Source of the DNA: CAVQBC01 sp963710665
GTDB lineage: Bacteria; Actinomycetota; Thermoleophilia; Solirubrobacterales; Solirubrobacteraceae
Length of the DNA stretch: 64,000 bases
Assembly (NCBI GenBank): GCA_963710665.1
Contig: CAVQBC010000006.1
Location: 310,001-374,000 of the forward strand
Reading direction: 5' to 3'
The translations under genes and the position numbers were made by a program. The notes beneath the pieces were generated by a model. The model was not told the DNA's origin. It worked only from the letters and a program-made list of their open reading frames with translations, and did not search any database. This document shows positions 46,390-55,205 of the stretch, piece after piece; position 1 is the first letter of the stretch, and each line of letters begins with the position of its first letter.

Positions 46390-47981
46390 GGTTGGCTCCG
46401 ATCGCTGCCGGTCGCCGTGCCGCGATCGTCGAGCGCGGCGGCCGCCGCGCGTAGCACGGCCGCGGGAGTCCGGTCGGTGTCCACGACCACGCGGCGCGCA
46501 GAGGGGACCTCCTCGAGCGGCTCCCACTCCTCGCGCTGGCGCGCTGCCACCGCCGGGTCGGCGTCCGAGATCCGGCCCGTATCGCGCATGCGGGCGGCGG
46601 CGCGCTCGAGACGCAGGCGCTCCGGCGCCCGGCACTCGACCCAGACGGCGTCCTCCGCCGCCGGCCCGAGCGCCGCCGCAAAGGCGCGCCGGTCGGCGGC
46701 GAAGCGGAAGGTGGCGTCCACCACGACGCCCTCGCCCCGGGCGAGCCGCGCGGCGGCCTGGTCCCCGAGCTCGGCGTAGGTCCGCCGGTTCGCCTCCGCC
46801 GTGTAGGCGGCCGCGGGAGCACGCTCGCGCGCCGCGACACCCGCGAGGGCCTTGCGCACCACATCGGAGGCCACGACGGTGGCGCCCGCGCGCTCCGCCA
46901 GCGCGATCGCCAGCGTGGACTTGCCGCTCGCGGCGGTGCCGCACACAACGGTGACAGGGCTCAGTCGCGCGCACCAGCCGAGACACTCGGCCAGCTGCAG
47001 CAGCGCGTCAGCGTCCGACTTGCGCCGCTCTGCGTCCGGGCCGGACACCTGGCCCGCGCGCACCAGCGCGACCTTCGCGCGGATGAGGGCGCGCTGGGCG
47101 GCGAAGAAGCTCATGAGCGCGTCGTCGCCCGGATCGCCGCCGGCGTCGCGGTAGGCCGCGAGGAGCGTCCGGGCGAGACGCTCGTCCCGGCGGGCGAGGT
47201 CCATCACCAGGAAGGCGAGGTCTAGCCCACAGTCCTGCTCCCGCAGCGCAGGGTCGAACTCGACGCAGTCGACGACGTCGATCCCGTGCTCGAGCACGAT
47301 GTGCTCGGCGCGGAGGTCCCCGTGTCCGTCGCGCACTCGCCCGGCTCGCGCGCGGGCCTCGAGCTCGGCGCGCCGGCGGGCGAGCACGCCCGCCGCGAGG
47401 CGCGCGGCGTCATCGAGAGCCGCCCCCTCCGCGTCGTTGCGGACCAGGCCGCGCAGGCTCGCGAAGTTCTCCTCGAGCATCGCCCCGAGCGCCGCCACCG
47501 TCCGCTCCGGGTCGGACGGGATCGAAGCCTCGTCGTGGAATGTCGCGAGGCGCGCGCCGACCGCCCGCACGGTTGCCTCGTCAGCGGTACCGGCCGCCAC
47601 CCGGCGGGCGAGCGTCGACGCCTCGTCGTAGCGGGCCATCTCGACGGCGTACTCGACGGCGCCGGGATCGTCCTCGGCGCCGATTCGCACGCCGCCGCCC
47701 GTGGGCACGATCGCCCGCACTCCGAGATAGAGCCTCGGCGCGAGCCGCCGATTGAGCCGCACCTCCTCGTGGCACAGCTCGCGCCGGCGCGCGAGCGTGC
47801 CGTAGTCGAGGAACGCCAGCCGCAGCGGCTTCTTGACCTTGTACGCGCGGTCGCCCGCCAGCAGGACCCACGAGATGTGCGTCTCGCGCATCTCGACGTC
47901 CGCCGGGCGGTGCGGGTAGGCCGCCGCGTCGAGCAGGCCGTCGAGCGGCGCCGGCAGGCGCACCGTCACGGCGGCCGTCAT
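46386..47981 (-). CDS. Aminoglycoside-phosphotransferase-like domain fused to AAA/P-loop kinase (Rv2004c-like)
   Basis: 531 aa. The N-terminal ~330 residues resemble an APH-type kinase: ETHISWVLLAGDRAYKVKKP with the lysine, then RDGHGDLRAEHIVLE as the catalytic loop and VEFDPALREQDCGLDLAF. The C-terminal ~190 residues are a P-loop kinase with VCGTAASGKSTLAIALAE. The same two-domain plan is seen in Rv2004c, a DosR-regulon protein of unknown substrate (established family knowledge). It is coupled by ATGA and GTGA overlaps to its neighbours. Confidence 0.85.
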   Translation of the reverse strand: MTAAVTVRLPAPLDGLLDAAAYPHRPADVEMRETHISWVLLAGDRAYKVKKPLRLAFLDYGTLARRRELCHEEVRLNRRLAPRLYLGVRAIVPTGGGVRIGAEDDPGAVEYAVEMARYDEASTLARRVAAGTADEATVRAVGARLATFHDEASIPSDPERTVAALGAMLEENFASLRGLVRNDAEGAALDDAARLAAGVLARRRAELEARARAGRVRDGHGDLRAEHIVLEHGIDVVDCVEFDPALREQDCGLDLAFLVMDLARRDERLARTLLAAYRDAGGDPGDDALMSFFAAQRALIRAKVALVRAGQVSGPDAERRKSDADALLQLAECLGWCARLSPVTVVCGTAASGKSTLAIALAERAGATVVASDVVRKALAGVAARERAPAAAYTAEANRRTYAELGDQAAARLARGEGVVVDATFRFAADRRAFAAALGPAAEDAVWVECRAPERLRLERAAARMRDTGRISDADPAVAARQREEWEPLEEVPSARRVVVDTDRTPAAVLRAAAAALDDRGTATGSDRSQP

Positions 47982-49204
47982 CCCGTGGCGGTGGGATGCC
48001 CGTCCCTGGCGGGCGCGGGATCGAGGTCGAGCTCGCGCTGCACCGGCTCGGCGTCCGCCGGCGGCTGCCCGAAGCGCTCGGCCTGCTCCCGGCCCACCAG
48101 ATAGGGCGCGAGGTAGCGGGTGGCGATCTTCGTCGGGGGCCACCACAGCGCCTGCATGGCGCCGCGTGACGCGCCGGGCGTGGCGCCCTGGGGGCCGCGG
48201 AGCCAGCGCGGCTCGCCGCCGGTGAGCAGCATCCCGCGCAGAATGGGCCGGAAGGGCTCGGGGTCGATGTCGGTCCCGTGCCGCGCGGCGATGGCCTCGG
48301 CGGCCGCGACCGCCTGCTGGGCCGCGAGCCCGCCCTGCTTGACCGAAGCGTTCGTGACGTCCCCGGCCGCGAAGACATCGTGGACGCCCCACACCAGGCC
48401 GTGAGGATCGACCGGCAGGAAGCCGTCGGCGTTCGCGGGCAGACCGCGGATCCGGGGTCCGACGAGCACCGGCAGGGTCACCGTGCGGTCGACCTCGATC
48501 CTCCGGTCGCCGGCGAAGACCGCGCCGCGCTCCACCTCTGCGTCGACGCCGCCGACGAACTCGATCTGCTCGCGCTCGAGCAGATCGGCCACCATCGCGC
48601 TCGGGTCGTGGCCGAAGACCTCCAGCGGGCGCTCCTCGCGCGTCACAAAGGTCAGGTGGACCTTGTCCATGCCCATGCCCGAGGCGTCCCGGGCCGTCAT
48701 CACCGCGAGCTCATAGAGCGGCAGGGTCCAGCTCACCCTGCTCGGGATCACGAAGGCGACCCGGCTGACGTAGCCCTCCTCGAGGTCGCCCAGCAGTCCG
48801 GCGAGCGCCTCGGGCGCACCCTCGGAACCGAACGTGATCGCATGCCGGAAGGCGGTCTCCGGGCGTGCACCCACCGCGATCAGCAGGGAGTCGTACTCCA
48901 GCGACGTCCCGTCTCGCCCGGTCACCCGCCGCGCGACCGGGTCGACCTCCGCCAAGGCGTCGCGCACCAGAGCGGCGCGGTGGTCCCGCGCGATGTCGGC
49001 GAGGGAGTGGTACTCGATGTGGCCGAGGCAGAAGGGCTCGGCGACCGCCATCGGGCGGTACGCGAAGTGCTGCTCGGGGGCGAGGAGCGTGATCTGGACG
49101 CGGTCTCCGGCGAGCTCTCGCAGCGCGATGAGCGCCTCGAGGCCGGCGACGCCGCCCCCCGCGATGACGACGCGGGGCGTTCGGCTCTGGGCTGTCTGGG
49201 TCAT
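47978..49204 (-). CDS. FAD/NAD(P)-dependent oxidoreductase (SQR/NDH-2-like), copy 1
   Basis: 408 aa. FAD-binding VVIAGGGVAGLEALIALREL, ATG-like YDSLLIAVGARPE, and second flavin motif GVHDVFAAGDVTNASVKQGG. It resembles sulfide:quinone reductase and type II NADH dehydrogenase. The two catalytic cysteines of SQR are not both present; only one Cys, in EPFCLGHIEY, is seen. Thus a quinone reductase other than SQR is likelier. TAGCCT lies 7 nt before ATG 49204 (leaderless). First gene of a three-gene operon; motif centred 67.5 bp upstream. Confidence 0.85.
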   Translation of the reverse strand: MTQTAQSRTPRVVIAGGGVAGLEALIALRELAGDRVQITLLAPEQHFAYRPMAVAEPFCLGHIEYHSLADIARDHRAALVRDALAEVDPVARRVTGRDGTSLEYDSLLIAVGARPETAFRHAITFGSEGAPEALAGLLGDLEEGYVSRVAFVIPSRVSWTLPLYELAVMTARDASGMGMDKVHLTFVTREERPLEVFGHDPSAMVADLLEREQIEFVGGVDAEVERGAVFAGDRRIEVDRTVTLPVLVGPRIRGLPANADGFLPVDPHGLVWGVHDVFAAGDVTNASVKQGGLAAQQAVAAAEAIAARHGTDIDPEPFRPILRGMLLTGGEPRWLRGPQGATPGASRGAMQALWWPPTKIATRYLAPYLVGREQAERFGQPPADAEPVQRELDLDPAPARDGHPTATG

Positions 49205-49262
49205 GGGGCCGAGGCTATGGCGAGGCCGTCGCGGCGTCATCGCGGCGGCGCCACCGAGCGGC

Positions 49263-49280
49263 TCCGTAGTCAGCCGCAGG
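49263..49280 (+). promoter_or_regulatory. Island motif upstream of FAD oxidoreductase 1 operon (best copy)
   Basis: TCCGTAGTCAGCCGCAGG; centre 67.5 bp before ATG 49204, which itself follows TAGCCT. Same spacing as the site at 51900. Confidence 0.65.
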
Positions 49281-49293
49281 CCGCGGGCGTCCG

Positions 49294-49893
49294 TCAGCGG
49301 CCGCGCAGGTACACGGCCCAGTAGACGAGGCCGACCATCACGGCCCCGCCGATCAGGTTGCCCGCGGTCACGGGCAGCAGGTTCCCGACGATCGCGTCCG
49401 CCCACGTCACGTCGGGGAAGGCGTCCGGCGTGGGCCGGACTGCGCCCAGAACCCGGCGGGGGCATGGTCGCGGATCAGCACCCCCATCGGCAGGAAGTAC
49501 ATGTTCGCGACGCTGTGCTCGAACCCGAGCGCCACGAACGCGCTGATGGGGAGCACGATCGCGAGCACCTTGTCGGCGACGGAGCGCGCCGAGTAGCACG
49601 GCCAGACGGCGAGGCAGACGAGCGTGTTGCAGAGCACGCCGAGGGCGACCGCCTGCACGAAGCCGAGCTGCCCCTTGGCCTGCGCGATCGCGAGCGCGTT
49701 CGCGCCGACCGCGCCCTGGCCGAACTCGTACTGCCGCGCGGCGAACACGAGCGCGACGGTGGCGAGCGCGCCGGCCAGGTTCCCGGCAGTAGACGATCGC
49801 GGCCGGCGGACCGGCGCCGTTCCCGGCGGCGGGCTCAGGCGGCCGCCGCTCCTCGACGCGGGAGGGAGGTGTGACGCGGGATGCGGGCGTCAT
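49294..49893 (-). pseudogene. Formate/nitrite transporter (FNT) family, truncated N-terminus and two frameshifts
   Basis: Three frames must be joined: MTPASRVTPPSRVEERRPPE to about AAIVY, then GNLAGALATVALVFAARQYE through FEHSVANMYFLPMGVLIRDH, then VTWADAIVGNLLPVTAGNLI to RGR-stop. FEHSVANMYFLPMG and GNLLPVTAGNLIGGAVMVG are FNT family signatures. The first two or three helices (~100 residues) are missing even after frame repair, so this is a true truncation or an assembly deletion. FNT channels move formate, nitrite or hydrosulfide. Confidence 0.72.
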
Positions 49894-49945
49894 CGGGGAC
49901 AGCCTGCCGCCCGGGCGGGTCGTGCCATCGGGGGACCGCGAAGCC

Positions 49946-49963
49946 GCTGCGGCGAGGTGCGGA
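49946..49963 (-). promoter_or_regulatory. Island motif upstream of FNT gene
   Basis: Reads TCCGCACCTCGCCGCAGC on the minus strand; centre 61.5 bp before ATG 49893. CAGGCT 7 nt before the start may be the -10 box. Confidence 0.55.
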
Positions 49964-49970
49964 TGCGAGG

Positions 49971-50408
49971 ATGCCGCCCGTGCCCGCCACCCGCGCCGAC
50001 TACCGCCACCGGATCCTGATCCCGACCCGGTGGGCCGACAACGACGTCTACGGGCACGTCAACAACGTCGAGTACTACGCGTTCTTCGACACCGCGATCA
50101 ACACGTGGCTGATCACCGAGGGCGGGCTGGACATCCACCGCGGCGAGGTCATCGGCATCTGCGCGGAGTCGCACTGCACCTTCCACGGCCCGCTCGCGTT
50201 CCCGGACGTGGTCGAGGCGCATCTGCGCGTGGGCTCGCTCGGGCGCGCGAGCGTGCGCTACGAGCTGGCGCTGTTCGCGCAGGACGCGCCCGACGCCGCC
50301 GCCACGGGGTGGTTCGTCCACGTCTTCGTCGACCGTGAGACGAGGCGGGCGGTCACGCCGGACGGGCGGCTGCGCGACTGCCTGGAGCGGCTGGCGCCGG
50401 GCGACTGA
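49971..50408 (+). CDS. Acyl-CoA thioesterase, 4HBT/YbgC-like hotdog fold
   Basis: 145-aa enzyme. TRWADNDVYGHVNNVEYYAF (residue ~20) contains the catalytic Asp and the HVNN signature of 4-hydroxybenzoyl-CoA-type thioesterases. The protein ends at RLAPGD. ATG 49971 is chosen; GTG 49980 is also possible. It hydrolyses an acyl-CoA of unknown chain. It is divergent from the FNT gene, with ~80 bp shared between them. Confidence 0.87.
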   Translation: MPPVPATRADYRHRILIPTRWADNDVYGHVNNVEYYAFFDTAINTWLITEGGLDIHRGEVIGICAESHCTFHGPLAFPDVVEAHLRVGSLGRASVRYELALFAQDAPDAAATGWFVHVFVDRETRRAVTPDGRLRDCLERLAPGD

Positions 50409-50431
50409 GCCGCGGCGCCGCCGCCCCGGGG

Positions 50432-51841
50432 CTAGGTGTGATGCGACGCCGCCAGCCAGCGGTCGCGCTTCTCCGCGTACTCGGCCGGCAGCTCGCCGCC
50501 GGCCAGCGCGGCGGCGGCCTCGAGCGCCTCGATCGCCTGCGCGTAGTCGCCGAGCCGGGCGTCCTCCTCGGCCAGCAGCAGCGTCAGCTCGAGCGCCTCG
50601 TCGCGATCGTCGTCCGGGCTGGTGGCCGGGACGCGGTCGATGAGCGGCTGGGACGCGACCGCCACCGGCCGCGCCGTGGAGAGCATCGGGGCGAGGTAGC
50701 GACCTGCGACCTTGCCGGGGGGCCACCACAGCGCGCGGGTCGAGGCCTCGCTCTTCGGCGCCCGCAGCGGCCGCGAGGCGGGCCGGCGCGATGGCTCGGG
50801 CAGTCCGGTGGCGCCCACGTCGGCCCGCAGGTAGAGCGGCGCGCCGGCCGTCAACAGCAGCCCGCGCAGGACCGGCCGGAAGGGCTCCGGCGCGCGCCCC
50901 AGCATGCCGACAGCGGCCGCGATCGTCTCCGCCACGGCATCCGCCTGCTGCGTGGCGAGCCCGCCCTGCTTGAGCGGGAAGCTCGTGGCGTCGCCGGCGG
51001 CGTAGACGTCAGGGGTCCCGGACACGCGACCGTGGGCATCGACGGGCAGGAAGCCGTGGGCGTCGGCGGCGAGACCCGGCACCGCCGGGCCGTCGAGCGT
51101 GGGGAGGGCGACCACGTCGTCGCACTCGAGCCGTGTGCCGTCCTCCATGCGTAGACCTTCCTCCTCGACCGACGCGGCCCTGGCGTTCGTGAGCAGGGCG
51201 ATGCCGCGCTCGGCGAGCATGCGGCGGAGCGCCTCGCTCGCGGCCGGGCCGAACATCCACAGCGGCTCGCGCTCCGGTGTCACCACGGTGAGCTTCGTCT
51301 CGGTCGCCGCGCGGTTGCGCAGCTCCACGGCCGTCATGATCGCGAGCTCGTAGAGCGGGAGCGGCCAGCTCACCCCGTGCGGAAGCACGAACATGACGTG
51401 GCGCGCCGGGTCACGCTCGAGGCGGTCGAGCAGCGACATCATCGCGCCGACGTCCGCCGGCCCGGTGAACGTCAGCGCTCCGGGCAGCGCCTCGCGCGAC
51501 CGAGCGCCGACGGCGATGACCAGCGCGTCGTAGGGGATGGCGCGGTCGTCGCCGGTGCGGACGGTGTGCTCGCCTGGCGCGACGGAGGCGAGCGTGCCGT
51601 GGTCGAGCGTCACCTGCTGGCGCTCGGCGATCGGCTCGAGGGGCACCCGCAACGGCAAACCGAAGCCGAACGGGCCGGAGACCGAGGACGGGCGGTGGAC
51701 GAACTCGCGCTCGGGCGCGAGCAGCGTGAGCCGCAGCGTCGGGCCGGCCAGCGCGCGGAGGGCGAGCACGACCTCGAGCGCGGCGACGCCGCCGCCGGCG
51801 ACCACGACACGGGCTTGTGGGGATGCGGTCGTTGGGGTCAT
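50432..51841 (-). CDS. FAD/NAD(P)-dependent oxidoreductase (SQR/NDH-2-like), copy 2
   Basis: 469-aa paralog of 47978..49204: VVVAGGGVAALEVVLALRAL, FVLPHGVSWPLPLYELAIMT, GTPDVYAAGDATSFPLKQGG and WWPPGKVAGRYLAPML. It carries an extra ~60-residue helical C-terminal tail (DEALELTLLLAEEDARLGDY onward) that looks like a TPR-type hairpin and is absent from copy 1. No SQR-type cysteine pair. TAGGGT lies 6 nt before ATG 51841 and a motif is centred 67.5 bp upstream, the same geometry as copy 1. Confidence 0.85.
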   Translation of the reverse strand: MTPTTASPQARVVVAGGGVAALEVVLALRALAGPTLRLTLLAPEREFVHRPSSVSGPFGFGLPLRVPLEPIAERQQVTLDHGTLASVAPGEHTVRTGDDRAIPYDALVIAVGARSREALPGALTFTGPADVGAMMSLLDRLERDPARHVMFVLPHGVSWPLPLYELAIMTAVELRNRAATETKLTVVTPEREPLWMFGPAASEALRRMLAERGIALLTNARAASVEEEGLRMEDGTRLECDDVVALPTLDGPAVPGLAADAHGFLPVDAHGRVSGTPDVYAAGDATSFPLKQGGLATQQADAVAETIAAAVGMLGRAPEPFRPVLRGLLLTAGAPLYLRADVGATGLPEPSRRPASRPLRAPKSEASTRALWWPPGKVAGRYLAPMLSTARPVAVASQPLIDRVPATSPDDDRDEALELTLLLAEEDARLGDYAQAIEALEAAAALAGGELPAEYAEKRDRWLAASHHT

Positions 51842-51850
51842 GAGGTGACC

Positions 51851-52588
51851 CTAGGTCCGCCCCGCGTGGGCGGCGACGGGTCGCCGCCCGGAACTCGCCT
51901 CCGTACTTCGCCGCACACCGTCCGGGGCGGCCTGCCGCGCGGCGCGGCGTCGCAGCCCGGCGAACTGCCGCAGTTGCATGACCCAGTGGGCGGGCTCCCA
52001 GGACAGGGCGTTCGCGGCTCGCACCAGCGCGCGCGGGCGCTCGCGCCCGCTGCCGGTCACGACCAGGCGGGTATGGCCGGCCGCGGTCGGGCGCAGGAAG
52101 AACCCCCAGGTGCCGTCGGTGAAGGCCCGGGGGAGCGGCCCCTCGGGATCGAAGCAGCGGCCGGAGGGGAGCCCGAGCGAGGCGCGGAGCACCAGCGCGC
52201 GCTCCGGGTCGAGCAGCGCGACGTCGAACCAGCGGCTGCCGTCGGGCACCGATGCCACGCGATCGCCCTGGCGGAGGTCCTGCCACTCCGGGTGGATGCG
52301 CTCGGCGCTCGGCCGGCCGCCGTTGTCGAGGTGGTCGAAGCTGTAGAAGCCGCCGCGGTCGGCACCCATCTGCACGAGCCAGGGCCAGACGTCGCGCGGC
52401 GGCGCCGCGATGGTGGTGGCCATCGTGGCGCCACGGCGACCGCCGGGCACGAGGTCGTCGCCCGGATAGGGGGCGCGCACCTCCTCCGGCGTCGCCCCCC
52501 AGGTCTGCAGGCGCGGCCGCAGCCCCCAACGATAGGCGGCGAGGACGGCCGCCGCGCCGGCGAGCAGACGAGGTCTCATCGCGCTCAC
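51851..52588 (-). CDS. SRPBCC-family protein with N-terminal hydrophobic segment
   Basis: 245-aa protein. Residues 4-20 are hydrophobic (RPRLLAGAAAVLAAYRW). The core ATTIAAPPRDVWPWLVQMGA, DRGGFYSFDHLDNG and TWGFFLRPTAAGHTRLVV fits a polyketide-cyclase-like SRPBCC fold. GTG 52588 overlaps the Usp stop (GTGA); ATG 52579 is three codons further. It is the last gene of the operon Usp-Usp-Usp-SRPBCC. Ligand unknown. Confidence 0.72.
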   Translation of the reverse strand: MSAMRPRLLAGAAAVLAAYRWGLRPRLQTWGATPEEVRAPYPGDDLVPGGRRGATMATTIAAPPRDVWPWLVQMGADRGGFYSFDHLDNGGRPSAERIHPEWQDLRQGDRVASVPDGSRWFDVALLDPERALVLRASLGLPSGRCFDPEGPLPRAFTDGTWGFFLRPTAAGHTRLVVTGSGRERPRALVRAANALSWEPAHWVMQLRQFAGLRRRAARQAAPDGVRRSTEASSGRRPVAAHAGRT

Positions 52589-53493
52589 GTGGCGGTCGCG
52601 GCCTCGGACGGGGCGAGCAGCGCCTCGAGGGAGGCCTCGGTCCCGCGCGGCAGCACGATCAGCGGGCACGGCGCGGATCTGACGAGCATGTGCGAGACGC
52701 TGCCCAGCAGGACGCGCCGCGTGGGCCCGTGGGCACGGGAGCCACAGACGAGGAGGTCGAGGTCTTGCGCCGCATCGGCGAGCGCCTGCACCGTCCCCTG
52801 CTCGATGACCGCGCTCTCCGCGCGGACGTCGGCCGGCAACTCGCTCATGGCCGCTTGCAGCGCCTTCTCGGCGGCCTCACGGCGCTCGGCGGCCGGCGCC
52901 GGCCAGGTCGGCGAGGCGATGTCGCTGCCCCACGAGACCGGCTCGACGATGGTGTACACGTGCAGCTCGGCCCCGCACCGCCTGGCGAGCGCCGCCGCAC
53001 CGGTGAGCGCGTCGTGGCCCTCCGGCGTGTCGTGGAAGGCGACGCCGATGCGCGTCATCGGACCCTCGGGGAGGGCATAGCCGTGCGGGGCCACCGCCAC
53101 GGGGCACGGAGCGCCGTGGATCGTCTGCTCGGTATGGCCGCCCGGGACGATCCGGCCGAGCGGTCCCCGCTGTGTCGAGCCGACGACGATCAGCCCGGCG
53201 TCGAGATCCTCGGCGACCACGTGCAGCGCGCGGGCCGGCGACGTGTTGTAGGCCGCCTTTGTCGTGACGTCGAATCCCTTGAGCGCCTGCGCGGCGCGGT
53301 CGAGCGCCTCGCGGACCTCCGTCGGCGCCTCGGCGGGCGGCGTGGAGTAGCCGCGACCGGCGGGAAGTCCCCACGGGAAGGTGGCGATCACGACGATCGG
53401 CGCGCCGGTCGCCCGCGAGAGGGCGCCAGCCAGCGCGGGCGGCGACGGGTCGTCGCGACCGGGATCGATGCCGACGAGGATGGGCTTGGCCAT
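52585..53493 (-). CDS. Universal stress protein, tandem Usp domains
   Basis: 302 aa and intact. Domain 1: MAKPILVGIDPGRDDPSPPA and VVGSTQRGPLGRIVPGGHTE. Domain 2: RIGVAFHDTPEGHDALTGAA and LLVCGSRAHGPTRRVLLGSV. ATP-binding glycine motifs are present in both. Start ATG 53493 has GAAAGGA upstream. A motif copy (53568-53585) lies inside the 3' end of the preceding Usp gene. Confidence 0.88.
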   Translation of the reverse strand: MAKPILVGIDPGRDDPSPPALAGALSRATGAPIVVIATFPWGLPAGRGYSTPPAEAPTEVREALDRAAQALKGFDVTTKAAYNTSPARALHVVAEDLDAGLIVVGSTQRGPLGRIVPGGHTEQTIHGAPCPVAVAPHGYALPEGPMTRIGVAFHDTPEGHDALTGAAALARRCGAELHVYTIVEPVSWGSDIASPTWPAPAAERREAAEKALQAAMSELPADVRAESAVIEQGTVQALADAAQDLDLLVCGSRAHGPTRRVLLGSVSHMLVRSAPCPLIVLPRGTEASLEALLAPSEAATAT

Positions 53494-53547
53494 GGTGGTC
53501 CTTTCGCTCCGGTTCTCGGGGTCGGCGGGATCCTCGCGGCGCCTCCG

Positions 53548-54201
53548 TCACCGGGCATCCGGCCCGCTCCGCAGTCGGAGTGCGGGTTCCCACGGATCGG
53601 CGCCGGGCGGGACGATCAGCACCGGGCACGACGCGTCACGCGCCACGCGGGCCGAGACACTCGGCCACAGCAGCCCGCCGAGCGGGCCGCGGGCGTGGCT
53701 CCCGCACACCAGGAGGTCGAGCTCCTCCGACGCCCGCCGCAGCGCGTCCGCGGGCGCGCCGGTGAGCATGCGCCGCTCGACGGCTTCCTCGTGCAGGCCG
53801 CCGGCGGCGCTGGTCAGATCGGCCTCGGCCGCGAGCCGGGACCGACGCGCCGCCGGGCCCGGGGGCACCGCCTCGAGCAAGCGCAGGCGCGCGCCCGCGC
53901 TCCGGGCCAGCGGGACGGCGGCGGCCAGCGCCCGCCGCCCGTCGGGCGTGGGGAGGTAGGCCACGCCGACCCGCCGCAGCTGCTGACGGGGATTGCCCCA
54001 GTAGCCGTCGGGCGCGACCGCCACCGGGCAGTGCGCGACGTGGGCCAGCCGTTCGAGCACGCCGCCCGGCGCGAGCCGGGCCGCCGGGCCGCGGGCGCTC
54101 GCGCCGATCACCACGAGCGCTCCGGCATCCCGCTCGGCCACCCGCGCGAGGCCCCGGGCGGATGACGGGTCGCGTACCACGCGCGTTCCCGCGACGGTCA
54201 C
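53548..54201 (-). CDS. Usp protein lacking the first half of domain 1
   Basis: 217 aa. It begins at GTG 54201, overlapping the previous stop (GTGA): MTVAGTRVVRDPSSARGLAR, then ALVVIGASARGPAARLAPGG. A complete second Usp domain follows (RRVGVAYLPTPDGRRALAAA, LLVCGSHARGPLGGLLWPSV). The first ~60 residues of a normal domain 1, including strand 1 with its Asp, are absent. Either it works as a one-and-a-half-domain protein or it was split from its neighbour. Confidence 0.68.
   Translation of the reverse strand: MTVAGTRVVRDPSSARGLARVAERDAGALVVIGASARGPAARLAPGGVLERLAHVAHCPVAVAPDGYWGNPRQQLRRVGVAYLPTPDGRRALAAAVPLARSAGARLRLLEAVPPGPAARRSRLAAEADLTSAAGGLHEEAVERRMLTGAPADALRRASEELDLLVCGSHARGPLGGLLWPSVSARVARDASCPVLIVPPGADPWEPALRLRSGPDAR
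53568..53585 (+). promoter_or_regulatory. Island motif upstream of Usp (53493)
   Basis: TCCGCAGTCGGAGTGCGG; centre 83.5 bp before ATG 53493, overlapping the last codons of the previous Usp gene. Confidence 0.5.
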
Positions 54202-55084
54202 GCCCGCGAGCGCTCGCCGTCGGGCGGCGGCGGGACCACGAGCACGGGGACCGGCGGATGGCTCGCCACGCCGCTCGACACGCTGCCGAGCACCGCCCGC
54301 CCGAGCGCCCCATGCCCGCGCGAGCCCACGACGATCGCGGCGGCGTCCTGCTCCCGGGCCCGGCGACCAGGGCCTCCGGGCACGCCGCGAGGCGCGCTGC
54401 AGCGGCCTCCGGCACGGCCGCGACCCCCGACGCGCGCGGCGAGGTCGGCGCCTTCCTCGGCGACGAGCCGCGCCTCGTGCTGCGCCGGCCCGCCCGAACG
54501 CGCAGACGGCGAGCGCGGGCCGCGGGCGCAACAGCGCAAGCGGCGCCGGACGGCGTGCTCGGCGCCCGGCAGAGCCGTCGAAGGCGAGCAGGAGGGGCCC
54601 GGATCCCCGGTCGCCCGACGGGACGATCAGGACCGGCAGGCGGGCGTGGTGGACGAGCGCCATGGCCACGCTGCCGATGACGTTGGTGTGCGACCCCGAG
54701 GTCCCGTGAGCGCCGGCCACCACGGCTGCGGCGCCGCTGTCCTCCGCCGCCTCGAGGAGGGCCCGCCAGGTGGAGCGCCCGACGCATGCCGACTCGGCGC
54801 TGCATGCCGTGCCGCGGGCGCGGAGGTCGTCGGCGACCTCCTGCGCGGCGGCGCGCGCGGCCCGCTCGGACGCGGCGTCGACCTCGACGCGCGGGCTCGA
54901 GCACCGCCTCGGCCGCGTCGGCGAGCGGGCCGTGCCGGAACGTCGGGGCCGGCAGCCACGCCGACACCGCGATCGCGGACGGGGCAGCGAGCAGCTCAGC
55001 GCCGCGCGACGCGGCGGCACAGGACGCAGCCGAGCCGTCGACGCAGAGCAGGAGCGGGCGCGGATCGGGCTCCGGGACGGACAT
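54198..55084 (-). CDS. Usp protein, tandem domains, several frameshifts
   Basis: ATG 55084 begins MSVPEPDPRPLLLCVDGSAA. The rest of domain 1 continues in other frames (EVDAASERAARAAAQEVADD, VVAGAHGTSGSHTNVIGSVA, PLLLAFDGSAG). The end of domain 2 is EQDAAAIVVGSRGHGALGRA to a stop at 54198. At least two frame changes lie between 54360 and 54930. TAGCGT is 8 nt before the start. It is the first gene of the leftward Usp operon, divergent from response regulator 2. Confidence 0.65.
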
Positions 55085-55129
55085 CGGCGCAGACGCTACG
55101 GCCCGCCCCGGGTGACCCGCCACGGCGAA

Positions 55130-55154
55130 CTTCCGCGGGGCGCCTCCGCGGAAG
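55130..55154. promoter_or_regulatory. Perfect 9-bp dyad between Usp operon and response regulator 2
   Basis: CTTCCGCGG, 7-nt spacer, CCGCGGAAG. The centre is 64 bp from ATG 55206 and 58 bp from ATG 55084. It contains the TCCGCGG half-site twice in opposite directions, with wider spacing than other copies. Confidence 0.55.
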
Positions 55155-55205
55155 CCCGCATCCGCCGGCGCCGCGCACGAGGCCGAGGTACAGCATGATG
55201 GGCGC

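Noticed and set aside
47978..51841. Calling the two FAD oxidoreductases sulfide:quinone reductases
   Set aside because: The catalytic cysteine pair of SQR is not visible in either protein.
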